Shown here: positions 33,871-43,121 of the stretch, one piece after another
Layout of the letters: every line of letters begins with the position of its first letter
Numbering within the stretch: position 1 is the stretch's first letter
The notes under the pieces: generated by a model
The model's database searches: none
Seen by the model: the letters and a program-made list of their open reading frames with translations, nothing else
Told to the model about the DNA's origin: nothing
From: Pseudomonas sp. ISL-84
Lineage (GTDB): Bacteria; Bacillota; Bacilli; Bacillales; Cytobacillaceae
DNA: 44,463 bases
Reading direction: 5' to 3'
NCBI GenBank assembly: GCA_018613035.1
Contig: JAGGRA010000036.1
Span: forward strand, 1 to 44,463
Position numbers and translations under genes: made by a program

Positions 33871-35298
33871 TTATCTCTTCTTTATTTCCTCTTGCAATAG
33901 CTTGTTAACAAGCGGCGGGTTTGCCTGGCCTTTTGTTGCTTTCATAATCTGGCCGACAAGGAAACCAATCGCTTTTTGTTTGCCGTTTTTGAAATCCTCG
34001 ATCGATTGCGGGTTCGCATCAAGTATTTCGCCGATAATCTTCAAAAGAGCAACTTCGTCAGAAATCTGGACAAGGCCTTTTTCTTTGACGATTGTTTCAG
34101 GCTCGCCGCCATTTTCAATCAGCTCTTTGAACACAGTCTTAGCAATCTTTGAGGAGATGGTGCCATTTTCGATCAATTTGATCATGCCGGCGAGTCCTTC
34201 AGCTGTAAGAGCGATATCACTAAGCTCTTTTTGCTCTGCGTTCAAGTAGGCTGACAGTTCTCCCATCACCCAGTTGGATGCCTGTTTTGCATCTGCGCCT
34301 GCATTGACTGCAGCTTCAAAGAAATCGGATGTTTCTTTTGTGACTGTCAGGACTGCGGCATCGTAAGCAGGCAATCCTAACTCTTCAATATAACGGCTCT
34401 TTCTTTGGTCCGGAAGTTCTGGGATTTCTGCGCGGATGCGCTCCTTCCATTCTTCATCAATATGAATATCAAGCAAATCCGGCTCAGGGAAATAACGATA
34501 ATCATCCGAACCTTCTTTTACCCTCATCAAAATCGTCGTATTTGTCGCTTCATCATAGCGGAGGGTTTCCTGCTGGATTGTCCCGCCTGAACTTAAAATT
34601 TGCTCCTGGCGTTTCTCCTCATACTCCAGCCCTTTGCGGACAAAATTAAAAGAGTTCAGGTTCTTTAGCTCAGTCTTTGTACCGAATTCCTCCTGCCCGA
34701 TAGGACGAAGGGAAATATTCGCATCACAGCGAAGTGAGCCTTCTTCCATTTTACAATCGGAAACACCTGTATATTGGATAATCGATTTCAGTTTTTCCAG
34801 ATAAGCGTATGCTTCATTTGGTGTGCGGATATCCGGTTCAGATACGATTTCGACCAATGGCGTACCCTGGCGGTTATAGTCTACCAAAGAATATCCTTTT
34901 TCATGAGAAAGCTTTCCTGCATCCTCTTCAAGATGTATGCGAGTAATGCCAATCTTTTTCTTATAGCCGTCCACTTCGATTTCAATCCAGCCATGCTCGC
35001 CGATTGGCTTATCAAATTGTGAAATCTGATAGGCTTTCGGATTGTCAGGGTAAAAATAGTTCTTCCGGTCAAATTTTGTAACTGGCGCAATTTCACAGTT
35101 TAACGCCATTGACGCCTTCATGCCGAATTCTACAGCCTTTTTATTAATAACCGGCAGCACTCCCGGATACCCAAGATCAACCACAGTTGTATTTGAGTTC
35201 GGTTCCGCTCCAAAATGGTTTGGGCTTGCCGAGAAAATTTTTGAATCTGTTTTTAGCTCTACATGCACTTCAAGTCCGATAACCGTTTCATATTTCAT
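33871..35298 (-). CDS. gatB: Aspartyl/glutamyl-tRNA amidotransferase subunit B
   Basis: The 475-residue kinase/tRNA-binding subunit of GatCAB activates Glu on mischarged Glu-tRNA(Gln) before amidation. The N-terminus [14 protein letters not shown], the SLRCDANIS segment and the C-terminal helical YqeY-like region ending [13 protein letters not shown] are diagnostic. The ATG at 35298 follows GGGGGGG; the longer open frame up to 35361 overlaps gatA. It lies 13 bases after gatA and is last in the operon. Confidence 0.95.
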   Translation of the reverse strand: MKYETVIGLEVHVELKTDSKIFSASPNHFGAEPNSNTTVVDLGYPGVLPVINKKAVEFGMKASMALNCEIAPVTKFDRKNYFYPDNPKAYQISQFDKPIGEHGWIEIEVDGYKKKIGITRIHLEEDAGKLSHEKGYSLVDYNRQGTPLVEIVSEPDIRTPNEAYAYLEKLKSIIQYTGVSDCKMEEGSLRCDANISLRPIGQEEFGTKTELKNLNSFNFVRKGLEYEEKRQEQILSSGGTIQQETLRYDEATNTTILMRVKEGSDDYRYFPEPDLLDIHIDEEWKERIRAEIPELPDQRKSRYIEELGLPAYDAAVLTVTKETSDFFEAAVNAGADAKQASNWVMGELSAYLNAEQKELSDIALTAEGLAGMIKLIENGTISSKIAKTVFKELIENGGEPETIVKEKGLVQISDEVALLKIIGEILDANPQSIEDFKNGKQKAIGFLVGQIMKATKGQANPPLVNKLLQEEIKKR

Positions 35299-35311
35299 GA
35301 ATTTCCCCCCC

Positions 35312-36772
35312 TTACAGTCCCGGTTTTTGTTTATGATAATCAGTTGCCTGTTCAAATGCATGCGCTACACGATAAACTGTGCTCTCATCAAAATGCTTAC
35401 CGATAATTTGCAGGCCAAGCGGCAATCCATTGGAGAATCCGCACGGAACGCTAATCCCCGGTACACCGGCAAGGTTAACCGGAATCGTTAAGATATCATT
35501 CGCATACATGGTCAGCGGGTCAGACATATTTTCGCCGATTTTAAAGGCAGGTGTCGGTGCTGTCGGCCCAATAATAACATCATACTTTTCGAAGACATTT
35601 TCAAAGTCCTGTTTAATAAGCGTCCGGGCTTTTTGTGCTTTTTTATAATAAGCATCATAATAGCCGGAGCTTAAGGCGAATGTTCCAAGCATTATACGTC
35701 GCTTTACTTCATCGCCAAAGCCTTCCGCTCTTGTCTTTTTATACAAATCAATTAAATTCTCAGGTTCTGGAGTCCGGTAGCCGTAGCGCACGCCATCAAA
35801 GCGGGCCAGGTTAGCAGACGCCTCCGAAGAAGATAGCAGATAATAGGTTGCCAGCGCATATTTCGAATGCGGTAGCGAAACCTCTTCCCAAGTAGCTCCC
35901 AATTTCTCAAGTACCTTCAAGGCATCCAAAACAGATTGGCGTACTTCTTCATTTACGCCTTCCGCCAGATATTCCTTCGGTACAGCAATTTTTAGGCCTT
36001 TAACATCCCCTGTCAACGCTTCTGCATAGCTTGGGACATCAACATTCGCTGATGTGGAATCCATTGGGTCTAACCCAGAAATCGCTTGAAGCAAATAAGC
36101 GTTATCTTCAACTGAGCGAGTGATGGGTCCAATCTGATCCAGTGAAGATGCAAATGCAATCAAGCCAAAGCGTGATACCCGACCATATGTCGGCTTCAAA
36201 CCAACAACGCCGCAGTAGGAAGCAGGCTGTCTAATGGAACCGCCTGTGTCAGATCCAAGCGAAAATAGAACCTCTCTCGCTGCAACAGAAGCTGCCGAAC
36301 CGCCTGAAGAACCGCCAGGAACCCTTTCCAGGTTCCAAGGGTTGCGGGTCGCTTTAAAACCGGAGTTTTCATTGGATGATCCCATTGCAAATTCATCCAT
36401 ATTTAATTTTCCGATTGTAATGGTTTCTGCATTATGTAATTTGGAAGCAACAGTTGCATCATAGATCGGATCAAAATTCTCAAGGATTTTACTTGCACTG
36501 GTTGTGCGCAGCCCTTTTGTAACGATATTATCTTTCACACCGATCGGCATGCCGAACAGAAGACCTTTTGCCTCGTCTGTACCGATCTTTTCATCCATTT
36601 TTTTAGCCTTCTCACGGGCCTTTTCTTCATCCAGCGTTAAAAAAGCCTGTACCTTGTCCTCTACTTCGCCGATCCGCTTGTACGACTCACTGACAAGGTC
36701 GGATACTGTAATTTCTTTTTTATGTAAAAGCTGATGAAGCTCCGATACCTTATGGTCAAATAAACTCACCAT
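35312..36772 (-). CDS. gatA: Aspartyl/glutamyl-tRNA amidotransferase subunit A
   Basis: The 485-residue amidase subunit releases ammonia from glutamine for GatB. The amidase-signature triad is complete: K80 in GVKDNI, S155 in GGSSGGSAA and S179 in [13 protein letters not shown] at 36772 has GGAGGGG upstream; the open frame to 36835 runs into gatC. It follows gatC by 10 bases. Confidence 0.96.
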   Translation of the reverse strand: MVSLFDHKVSELHQLLHKKEITVSDLVSESYKRIGEVEDKVQAFLTLDEEKAREKAKKMDEKIGTDEAKGLLFGMPIGVKDNIVTKGLRTTSASKILENFDPIYDATVASKLHNAETITIGKLNMDEFAMGSSNENSGFKATRNPWNLERVPGGSSGGSAASVAAREVLFSLGSDTGGSIRQPASYCGVVGLKPTYGRVSRFGLIAFASSLDQIGPITRSVEDNAYLLQAISGLDPMDSTSANVDVPSYAEALTGDVKGLKIAVPKEYLAEGVNEEVRQSVLDALKVLEKLGATWEEVSLPHSKYALATYYLLSSSEASANLARFDGVRYGYRTPEPENLIDLYKKTRAEGFGDEVKRRIMLGTFALSSGYYDAYYKKAQKARTLIKQDFENVFEKYDVIIGPTAPTPAFKIGENMSDPLTMYANDILTIPVNLAGVPGISVPCGFSNGLPLGLQIIGKHFDESTVYRVAHAFEQATDYHKQKPGL

Positions 36773-36782
36773 TGTCCCCTCC

Positions 36783-37073
36783 CTACTCCATAATGGACGG
36801 CACTTTGATATAGCCATCCTGATGTTCCGGTGCATTCTTCAGAACTTCCTCCTGCGGAAGCCCCTTTTCTGCCTTGTCTTCTCTCATCACATTTTTCATA
36901 TCAAGCACATGGGATGTCGGTTCTACATTATCTGTATCCAGCTCATTTAGCAGCTCTGCAAACGAAATCATCCTGTCCAGCTGCTCAGTAAACGTAGCAG
37001 CCTCTTCCTCAGTAATCGCAAGTCGCGCTAGGTGCGCGACATGCTTCACCTGATCGGTTGAAATTCTCGACAT
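36783..37073 (-). CDS. gatC: Aspartyl/glutamyl-tRNA amidotransferase subunit C
   Basis: The 96-residue small subunit wraps around and stabilises the GatA-GatB pair. The family pattern [16 protein letters not shown] at the N-terminus and the LRED-like VMREDKAE near residue 65 are present. ATG at 37073 lies after GGAGGTGG, so the first five residues of the longer frame are dropped. It is the first gene of the operon, behind the promoter near 37121. Confidence 0.95.
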   Translation of the reverse strand: MSRISTDQVKHVAHLARLAITEEEAATFTEQLDRMISFAELLNELDTDNVEPTSHVLDMKNVMREDKAEKGLPQEEVLKNAPEHQDGYIKVPSIME

Positions 37074-37120
37074 AAATGCCACCTCCAAAAATTAATTTCT
37101 GCCAAAGCACAATAATTATG

Positions 37121-37150
37121 ATCATACCAAACTTTCGCGCGTTAAAGCAA
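37121..37150 (-). promoter_or_regulatory. Sigma-A promoter of gatCAB with an overlapping CGCGCG inverted repeat
   Basis: On the minus strand TTGCTT, an 18-base spacer and TATGAT. GCGCGT and ACGCGC (about 37136-37156) form an inverted repeat overlapping the -35 box and spacer; in an AT-rich gap this could be an operator. Confidence 0.55.
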
Positions 37151-37296
37151 CACGCGCGCCAGCTGTTTCAACAATCTTCTGCTTATTTTACCATGAGTTG
37201 AACAAATTGTGTGTTTGCTTGTGATCATGCAGGATAAATGAACAGTAAAGCCTAATAACTATGGTGGTTGTGATTATTTTTACAGGAGGTCATATT

Positions 37297-37653
37297 ATGG
37301 AACTTTTCCGCTTTGATGCAGAGTCAAGCAGGGAGATCACGCAGTTCAACAGCCATAACGCCAGCATTAATCCGATTCTAAGAAACACGACAGCTACGAT
37401 TGGCTGTATCCACCTTAATGTCAATAGCGTTCTAGGCATGCATCCAGCCACATGCCCGCAGCTTTTCCTCATTGTTGATGGAGAGGGCTGGGTCAAAACA
37501 GCCGGCGGCGAGCAAGTTGCCGTCGAGAAAGGAACTGCTGTTTATTGGACTGAAGGAGAGGAACACGAGTCAGGTTCATATCTAGGCATGACAGCGATTG
37601 TAATCGAGGGCTCTGATCTGGATCCGCGTTCATATTTAAAGCCTTTGAAATAA
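37297..37653 (+). CDS. Small cupin-domain protein
   Basis: The 118-residue single-domain cupin has a beta-barrel pattern with HPATCPQLFLIVDGEGWVK (motif 1 region with one histidine) and a TAVYWTEGEEHESGS block (motif 2). A glutamate, histidine and cysteine in these motifs could bind a metal. Substrate unknown. ATG at 37297 follows CAGGAGG; the frame opening at 37261 has no ribosome site. It is divergent from gatCAB. Confidence 0.82.
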   Translation: MELFRFDAESSREITQFNSHNASINPILRNTTATIGCIHLNVNSVLGMHPATCPQLFLIVDGEGWVKTAGGEQVAVEKGTAVYWTEGEEHESGSYLGMTAIVIEGSDLDPRSYLKPLK

Positions 37654-37734
37654 GAGAATGCATGGGGACTTCTCGCCCTGAAGGAGGCTTCAGAACAATT
37701 CAGGGATCGATTAAAGGCCCGCTGTATCAGCAGC

Positions 37735-37957
37735 TGACCGATATAGTTAAAATTTGACCGATAAAATTAGGAAAGTGACCGTTATATTAAAATTCCAACT
37801 GATAAAATCAAAAAGTGATCGAAATAAGTATTCCGGGCCAGCTGCTATTATCTTAAAACCTAATAGGCCGGTAAATCAGGCAGTTTGGCCGGTATTTTAT
37901 CGAAATTGGCCGGTAAATGTATGTTTTTGGCCGGTATTTTAATAAAATCGGCCGGTA
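37735..37957. repeat. Phased 20-21 bp degenerate repeat, words TGACCGATA and GGCCGGTA
   Basis: The first block has TGACCGATA-like words at 37735, 37755, 37776, 37796 (CAACTGATA) and 37816 (TGATCGAAA), spacing 20, 21, 20, 20. The second has GGCCGGTA at 37866, 37887, 37908, 37929 and 37950, spacing 21 each time. The two words share CCG-TA. The array fills most of the 399-base gap between the converging cupin and yueI genes; no terminator was seen in this gap. Confidence 0.8.
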
Positions 37958-38052
37958 AAATTTTAAAAACCAAATCCAATTTTAATAAAAAGCAATAATC
38001 CAACCTTTCTAATTAAAAATGTGCGGCGCCTATCATCACGCTGCTCATTTAT

Positions 38053-38496
38053 CTATTTGCCCCGCTTAAAGATCTTTGCAAAAATACCGCCTTTTTTTCC
38101 TGATGCCTTTTTAGTCTCTGCCTTTACTGTTTTCCTCTCGACATATATGTCCGGTTTGTCAATTGCATAATCATGTGCAAGCACCAAACCAATTTCTGAG
38201 TTATGTTCTTTGTTGGTGACAATTGTATATTCGACCTTATATTTCGAAGCCGCCTTTATATATTTCGATAAGTAGGAGTAACTCATATTCCCATTCAGGT
38301 AAAGATGTGCCTGGCTGTTATTTTTCAATGCTTCTTCCACTTGCGGATAAATTCCGTCCTCTCGTACCTGCGGCTGCTTCAGCGCAATGACAATCCGCTC
38401 CCGAAGTGTCCCCAAAAACTTCCTCCGCTCATCAGGCTTTGTCTGTTTTTGCCCGTAAATCCCCTGCTGGAGATAATCATCTATATTTTCAGCCAC
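38053..38496 (-). CDS. yueI: YueI family (DUF1694) protein
   Basis: The 147-residue protein belongs to a family that is common in Bacillaceae and of unknown function. The pattern FLGTLRERIVIALKQPQVRE and the later LYLNGNMSYSYLSKYIKAA are characteristic, and the C-terminus is strongly basic (KKASGKKGGIFAKIFKRGK). Start is GTG at 38496 with GGAGGTGG upstream. It follows aceA on the same strand, but a terminator separates them. Confidence 0.85.
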   Translation of the reverse strand: MAENIDDYLQQGIYGQKQTKPDERRKFLGTLRERIVIALKQPQVREDGIYPQVEEALKNNSQAHLYLNGNMSYSYLSKYIKAASKYKVEYTIVTNKEHNSEIGLVLAHDYAIDKPDIYVERKTVKAETKKASGKKGGIFAKIFKRGK

Positions 38497-38640
38497 TGTA
38501 CCACCTCCGTCCTCACTCTGATTGCCCTGATTCCATTGTATATAGAGGCATTCCTCTTTTCAAACTTCCAATCGTGCCTATATATTATGTATGTTTCTGC
38601 TTCATAAGCTGTGCTAGTTTAATCTTTTCCTTCTTAAACT

Positions 38641-38669
38641 AAAAAAAACCTCTCTTCAATGAAGAGAGG
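38641..38669 (-). terminator. Terminator of aceA
   Basis: On the minus strand CCTCTCTTCA and TGAAGAGAGG pair with almost no loop, followed by eight T residues. Confidence 0.87.
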
Positions 38670-38732
38670 GGTAAATGGAGAATATACAGGTAAAAAAATT
38701 AAGTTGCTAACGGTTAAAATGAAGCAATAGGA

Positions 38733-40025
38733 CTAAGCTTCCTGCTTTTCAGCTGTGAATTGCTCTTCCTCAGTGGACCCTTTTAAAGCGGTTGTGGAAG
38801 ACGTCCCGCCTGTAATAACCATGGAAACCTGGTCGAAATATCCGGTTCCAACTTCACGCTGGTGCCTTGTTGCTGTATATCCATGCTGCTCGCTTGTGAA
38901 CTCGGCCTGCTGCAGCTCAGAGTACGCAGCCATTCCGCGGTCTTTATAACCTCGAGCCAATTCGAACATGCTGTGGTTCAAGGCATGGAAGCCTGCTAAC
39001 GTAACGAATTGGAATTTGTAGCCCATTTTACCGAGCTCCACTTGGAATTTCGCAATTGTTTCGTCATCCAACTTCTTTTTCCAGTTAAAGGATGGAGAGC
39101 AGTTATAGGCTAACAGCTTACCAGGGAATTTTTCATGGATGGCTTCAGCAAAGCGCCTTGCTTCTTCAAGGTCCGGCTCGGATGTTTCACACCACACCAA
39201 ATCTGCATAAGGAGCGTAAGCCAGCCCCCGAGCGATCGCTTGGTCGAGTCCCGCCTTAGTTCGGAAGAATCCCTCAGGAGTACGTTCTCCTGTAATGAAT
39301 GGTGCGTCATAAGGGTCAACATCGCTGGTGATCAAGTCGGCTGCATTAGCATCCGTACGGGCTACAATCACTGTCGGAACGCCCATAACATCTGCGGCCA
39401 ATCTCGCAGAAATTAAATTTTTAACGGCTGTCTGTGTTGGAAGCAGTACTTTTCCGCCAAGGTGTCCGCATTTTTTCTCAGAGGACAGCTGATCTTCAAA
39501 ATGAACGCCGCCGGCACCAGATTCAATCATGCCTTTCATAAGCTCGAATACATTCAGCTGACCCCCGAAGCCAGCTTCCGCATCTGCCACGATCGGCGCA
39601 AACCAATCAATAGACTCATCGCCTTCCATATGATGAATCTGGTCTGCACGCTGCAGCGCCTGATTGATTCTTTTTACTACACTAGGAACACTGTTTGCCG
39701 GATATAAACTTTGGTCCGGATACATATTTCCAGAAAGATTGGCATCGGCAGCTACCTGCCAGCCGCTTAAGTATATAGCTTTCAGTCCGGCCTTCACCTG
39801 CTGGACAGCCTGGTTGCCTGTTAAAGCCCCCAATGCATTCACGAAGTCTTCCTCATTCACCAGCTTCCAAAGCTTCTCTGCACCACGGCGGGCTAATGTA
39901 TGTTCAATATCGATCGATCCTCTTAACTTGATTACATCCTCCGCAGTATACGGCCTTTCAATCCCATTCCAACGTTCATTCATTTCCCAGCTTTCCTCTA
40001 ATTGACGCACTCTTTCATCTGCCAT
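38733..40025 (-). CDS. aceA: Isocitrate lyase
   Basis: The 430-residue glyoxylate-shunt enzyme splits isocitrate into succinate and glyoxylate, letting cells grow on acetate or fatty acids. The catalytic loop KKCGH is at 184-188 (C186), with [15 protein letters not shown] and the metal-site VHFEDQ before it. AAAGGAGG precedes the ATG. Malate synthase (aceB), often adjacent in Bacillaceae, is not in the window. The upstream gap holds nested inverted repeats that may be operators. Confidence 0.96.
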   Translation of the reverse strand: MADERVRQLEESWEMNERWNGIERPYTAEDVIKLRGSIDIEHTLARRGAEKLWKLVNEEDFVNALGALTGNQAVQQVKAGLKAIYLSGWQVAADANLSGNMYPDQSLYPANSVPSVVKRINQALQRADQIHHMEGDESIDWFAPIVADAEAGFGGQLNVFELMKGMIESGAGGVHFEDQLSSEKKCGHLGGKVLLPTQTAVKNLISARLAADVMGVPTVIVARTDANAADLITSDVDPYDAPFITGERTPEGFFRTKAGLDQAIARGLAYAPYADLVWCETSEPDLEEARRFAEAIHEKFPGKLLAYNCSPSFNWKKKLDDETIAKFQVELGKMGYKFQFVTLAGFHALNHSMFELARGYKDRGMAAYSELQQAEFTSEQHGYTATRHQREVGTGYFDQVSMVITGGTSSTTALKGSTEEEQFTAEKQEA

Positions 40026-40088
40026 TTGATTAAATCCTCCTTTAATTTAGAAAATATCAATCCTTCAGCAAACCCCCAGGTGATAATT

Positions 40089-40185
40089 CTGTTATATAGT
40101 ACAACAAATAAAGTTAATTCTGTTGTACTACTAATCTATGTTGTTATAAAACAATTATTTATCTATGTTTTGTATTATATAACAG
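40089..40185. promoter_or_regulatory. Nested inverted repeats upstream of aceA
   Basis: Inner pair: TAGTACAACA (40097-40106) and TGTTGTACTA (40121-40130), perfect over 10 bp with a 14-base gap. Outer pair: CTGTTATATA (40089-40098) and TATATAACAG (40176-40185), also perfect. A third small palindrome, TTGTT-ATAA-AACAA, starts at 40141. The region lies 64-160 bases before the aceA start and could bind a regulator. Confidence 0.6.
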
Positions 40186-40258
40186 AGATTTCAGAATGGG
40201 AACCCTTTTTTTATAAATTTTTCGGAAAATTTAATATTAATTTTGCACACCCCTTTTT

Positions 40259-40285
40259 TTGACAACTGACCGGATCTGGTATAAT
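40259..40285 (+). promoter_or_regulatory. Sigma-A promoter of the RsbR paralogue
   Basis: TTGACA (40259-40264), 15 bases, TATAAT (40280-40285) with an upstream TGG. Both boxes are perfect consensus; the spacer is short. The start codon is 54 bases downstream. Confidence 0.75.
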
Positions 40286-40339
40286 AAAGGGAAAATAAGA
40301 GACCTTTCATAGGCGCAAATCCATAATAAAGGAGATTTT

Positions 40340-41179
40340 ATGGCTGATAAAACCAGGGCTTTATATGAATATATAGTTGAACACGCAACTGAAATGACAA
40401 AAGATTGGAGAAGCTGGCAGGCTGTTAAAATCGGATCGGACTATTCTGCTGAAGCTCCTCTTGAAACCGTAAAAAAGATTGATGAGCAAAATACACAATA
40501 TATAAGGACTGTAGCCAAATCCCTCCTTCAAACAGAAGAGGAAATGAAAGAAACGATTTCAAATTGGACAAAGCAAACTTCCGCCGACCGTGTAAAATCC
40601 CGCACATCATTGGTAGAAGTCCAGAGAAATTTAGGTGTGTTCCGGAAGGTTTATTGGAAACATATAAAGCTCTTTTCAGAAAAAGCCGATCAGAATATTG
40701 AGGTAAAAGATATCTTTCATTGGCAGGAAACGATTGACTATACATTAGATTACGTGATGGAAACCTTTACGGAGAACTTTATGGATATCTTACTGAACCG
40801 ATTAAGTGCACAATCTTCATTAATCAAAGAACTCAGCACACCGGTTATTCCTCTATCCTCTGAAGTCGGGCTTTTGCCGCTGATTGGTGATATTGATACA
40901 GAGCGAGCTAAATATATTCTGGAGTATACCCTGCAGCAAAGTGTGAAATTGGAAATTTCCCATTTAATCATTGACCTTTCAGGAGTGGTAATGGTCGACA
41001 CAATGGTCGCCCACCAGATTTTCCAGGTTATGAGCTCATTGCAACTCATCGGCGTCCAGTCAACTTTGCTCGGAATCCGCCCAGAAGTTGCCCAAACAGC
41101 TGTCCAGCTTGGGATCGATTTTAAGAACATAAATACCGAAAATTCATTAAAAAAAGTAATAAAAAAGCTAAATATTTAA
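40340..41179 (+). CDS. RsbR-family stressosome protein
   Basis: The protein has 279 residues. The N-terminal 150 residues are an all-helical, globin-like RsbR sensor region; the C-terminal STAS domain begins near STPVIPLSSEVGLLPLIGDID. Both threonines targeted by RsbT in RsbR proteins are retained: T221 in VMVDTMVAH and T253 in IRPEVAQTAV. It should form part of the stressosome that sequesters RsbT and controls sigma-B. It is one of several RsbR paralogues expected in such genomes; which one cannot be said. AAAGGAG precedes the ATG. Confidence 0.88.
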   Translation: MADKTRALYEYIVEHATEMTKDWRSWQAVKIGSDYSAEAPLETVKKIDEQNTQYIRTVAKSLLQTEEEMKETISNWTKQTSADRVKSRTSLVEVQRNLGVFRKVYWKHIKLFSEKADQNIEVKDIFHWQETIDYTLDYVMETFTENFMDILLNRLSAQSSLIKELSTPVIPLSSEVGLLPLIGDIDTERAKYILEYTLQQSVKLEISHLIIDLSGVVMVDTMVAHQIFQVMSSLQLIGVQSTLLGIRPEVAQTAVQLGIDFKNINTENSLKKVIKKLNI

Positions 41180-41184
41180 CCCTT

Positions 41185-41219
41185 AAGAGGCCTATAAAAA
41201 GGATAGGTCTCTTTTGGTT
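41185..41219 (+). terminator. Terminator after the RsbR paralogue
   Basis: AAGAGGCCTAT and ATAGGTCTCTT pair (one mismatch or G-T) around AAAAAGG, followed by TTGGTTTT. Confidence 0.82.
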
Positions 41220-41361
41220 TTCCATGAAAAGCCTCTGCTTTTTGTCAACTTAATTTTATAAATTTCAATGAATAGATATGTTGATATGAGTAGTATAAGA
41301 GCAAATTAATGCGATTTTATGTATTTTTATACATTTATATATTTATAGCTTCGTAGCTTTT

Positions 41362-41390
41362 TTGTCCCTAATACTTTATTATGTTATGAT
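41362..41390 (+). promoter_or_regulatory. Sigma-A promoter for the small symporter protein and putP
   Basis: TTGTCC, 17-base spacer, TATGAT. A leader of about 140 bases follows before the small gene at 41540. The 360-base gap also contains the preceding terminator and an AT-rich stretch with nothing else recognisable. Confidence 0.5.
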
Positions 41391-41504
41391 AATTAACGTC
41401 TTTTCATTGCGATTCTTACCCCGATTCAAATTTTTCACAAACACCAAACTGTATGTTACTGTATAAAGGGGACTTTTTCCACGTATGTATTTTAGGGGGA
41501 TCAT

Positions 41505-41530
41505 TTTTTAGGATGGATTTTTAGGATGGA
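41505..41530 (+). repeat. Perfect tandem 13-bp duplication in the leader
   Basis: TTTTTAGGATGGA occurs twice back to back (41505-41517 and 41518-41530). The second copy runs into the ribosome site GGAGGTGA of the gene at 41540, so the duplication carries a partial ribosome-binding-like AGGATGGA upstream of the real one. Confidence 0.8.
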
Positions 41531-41539
41531 GGTGAACAT

Positions 41540-41644
41540 ATGGATTTCACTACAGCAACATGGCTATGGCTTATGATTCCAATGCCACTTTTGATTGTAT
41601 TATCAGGCATCACTTACTTTACTGAAAGAGGAGAGGATAAATAA
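41540..41644 (+). CDS. 34-residue symporter small accessory protein
   Basis: An ATG at 41540, 6 bases after GGAGGTGA, opens a 34-codon frame ending TAA at 41644. The peptide begins MDFTTATWLWLM and continues through one hydrophobic helix (IPMPLLIVLSGITYF) to a charged end (TERGEDK). It stops 3 bases before the putP ATG, so the two must be cotranslated. Tiny single-helix proteins of this kind directly precede sodium:solute symporter genes in many bacteria and are thought to assist them; homology here is by size, position and pattern. Confidence 0.8.
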   Translation: MDFTTATWLWLMIPMPLLIVLSGITYFTERGEDK

Positions 41645-41647
41645 ATT

Positions 41648-43117
41648 ATGGATATAAATGTACCCACGTTAATTGCGATTATTGTTTATCTGGTCGGCAT
41701 GCTGCTTATTGGTTTCCTTGCAGCTCGAATGACCAAAGATTTATCAGATTATGTTTTAGGCGGAAGACGCCTTGGAGCCGGAGTTGCAGCCTTAAGTGCC
41801 GGGGCATCCGATATGAGCGGCTGGTTAATGCTTGGTTTGCCTGGTGCTGTTTATTTAGGCGGTATGGGCGAAATTTGGCTTCCGATCGGTTTAGCAGTCG
41901 GCGCTTATCTGAACTGGCAATTTGTAGCTAAGCCATTGCGTGTCTACACAGAAGTAGCCAATGATTCTATTACTGTTCCCGGTTATTTCGAAAACAGATT
42001 CCATGACACCTCTAAAATGCTTCGTGTAGTTTCTGCAGTTGTTATACTAATCTTTTTCACTTTCTATACTTCCTCCAGCCTAGTTGGCGGAGCCATTCTA
42101 TTAGAAAATTCATTTGGAATGGATTACACGGTTGCACTTTGGGTCGGAGCAGCAGTAATTCTGTCTTATACTTTCTTTGGCGGATTTTTGGCTGCCAGCT
42201 GGACAGATTTCATCCAAGGTATTTTAATGTTCCTTGCTTTGATTATTATTCCAATGGTTGCGATCCAGGAACTTGGCGGATGGAATGAGACTTTAGAGCA
42301 AATCGGTACAATTGATCCAACTCATCTGGATGTTGCATCCGGTGCCACTTTTGTTGGCGTTGCTTCCCTATTGGCATGGGGACTTGGCTATTTTGGACAG
42401 CCGCATATCCTTGTCCGTTTTATGGGATTAAAGTCAACAAATGATGTTCCAAAAGCGCGCTTCATTGGAATGACGTGGATGGTTCTTTCCCTTTTCGGAG
42501 CTCTTTTTGTAGGATTCGCAGGTATTGCTTACTTTGCAGATACCCCACTGAAGAATTCTGAAACGGTATTTATCATGTTTTCTCAAGTTTTATTTAATCC
42601 ATGGGTAGCAGGATTTTTATTAGCAGCCATTCTCTCAGCAATCATGAGCACAGTTGACTCCCAATTGCTCGTTTCTTCAAGTGCATTGGCACAGGATTTC
42701 TATAAATCTATCTTCAGAAGAAATGCTTCCAAGAAGGAAGAAATGATTGTTGGCAGAATTGCTGTATTGGGCATTGCAGTTATTGCAATCTTTTTAGGGT
42801 ATAACCCTGAAAGCAAGGTATTGGAACTTGTTAGTTATGCCTGGGCCGGATTCGGTGCTTCCTTCGGGCCAGTCATCATCCTGAGCCTTTTCTGGAAGCG
42901 CATGACACGAAACGGCGCTCTCGCAGGTATTGTTGTTGGTGCTGTTACCGTTATTGCCTGGAAACAAATTACCGGCGGCATTTTCGACCTTTATGAATTG
43001 GCGCCTGGCTTCTTGTTTGCTGGTTTAGCGATTATCATCGTCAGCCTTCTAGACAAGGAACCTTCAAAAGAAGTACAAGAGCAATACAATCAGTTTAAAT
43101 CCATTTTAAAGAAATAA
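41648..43117 (+). CDS. putP: Sodium/proline symporter
   Basis: The 489-residue protein is a sodium:solute symporter family member with about 13 membrane helices. SGWLMLGLPGAVYLGGMGE (helix 2 substrate/sodium region), GGFLAASWTDFIQG and GYFGQPHILVRFMG match proline carriers (PutP/OpuE). The neighbouring P5C dehydrogenase suggests uptake of proline as a nutrient, though osmoprotective OpuE lies near gatC in B. subtilis and cannot be excluded. Sodium gradient-driven, in the cytoplasmic membrane. It is coupled to the 34-residue gene just upstream. Confidence 0.92.
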   Translation: MDINVPTLIAIIVYLVGMLLIGFLAARMTKDLSDYVLGGRRLGAGVAALSAGASDMSGWLMLGLPGAVYLGGMGEIWLPIGLAVGAYLNWQFVAKPLRVYTEVANDSITVPGYFENRFHDTSKMLRVVSAVVILIFFTFYTSSSLVGGAILLENSFGMDYTVALWVGAAVILSYTFFGGFLAASWTDFIQGILMFLALIIIPMVAIQELGGWNETLEQIGTIDPTHLDVASGATFVGVASLLAWGLGYFGQPHILVRFMGLKSTNDVPKARFIGMTWMVLSLFGALFVGFAGIAYFADTPLKNSETVFIMFSQVLFNPWVAGFLLAAILSAIMSTVDSQLLVSSSALAQDFYKSIFRRNASKKEEMIVGRIAVLGIAVIAIFLGYNPESKVLELVSYAWAGFGASFGPVIILSLFWKRMTRNGALAGIVVGAVTVIAWKQITGGIFDLYELAPGFLFAGLAIIIVSLLDKEPSKEVQEQYNQFKSILKK

Positions 43118-43121
43118 GCAT

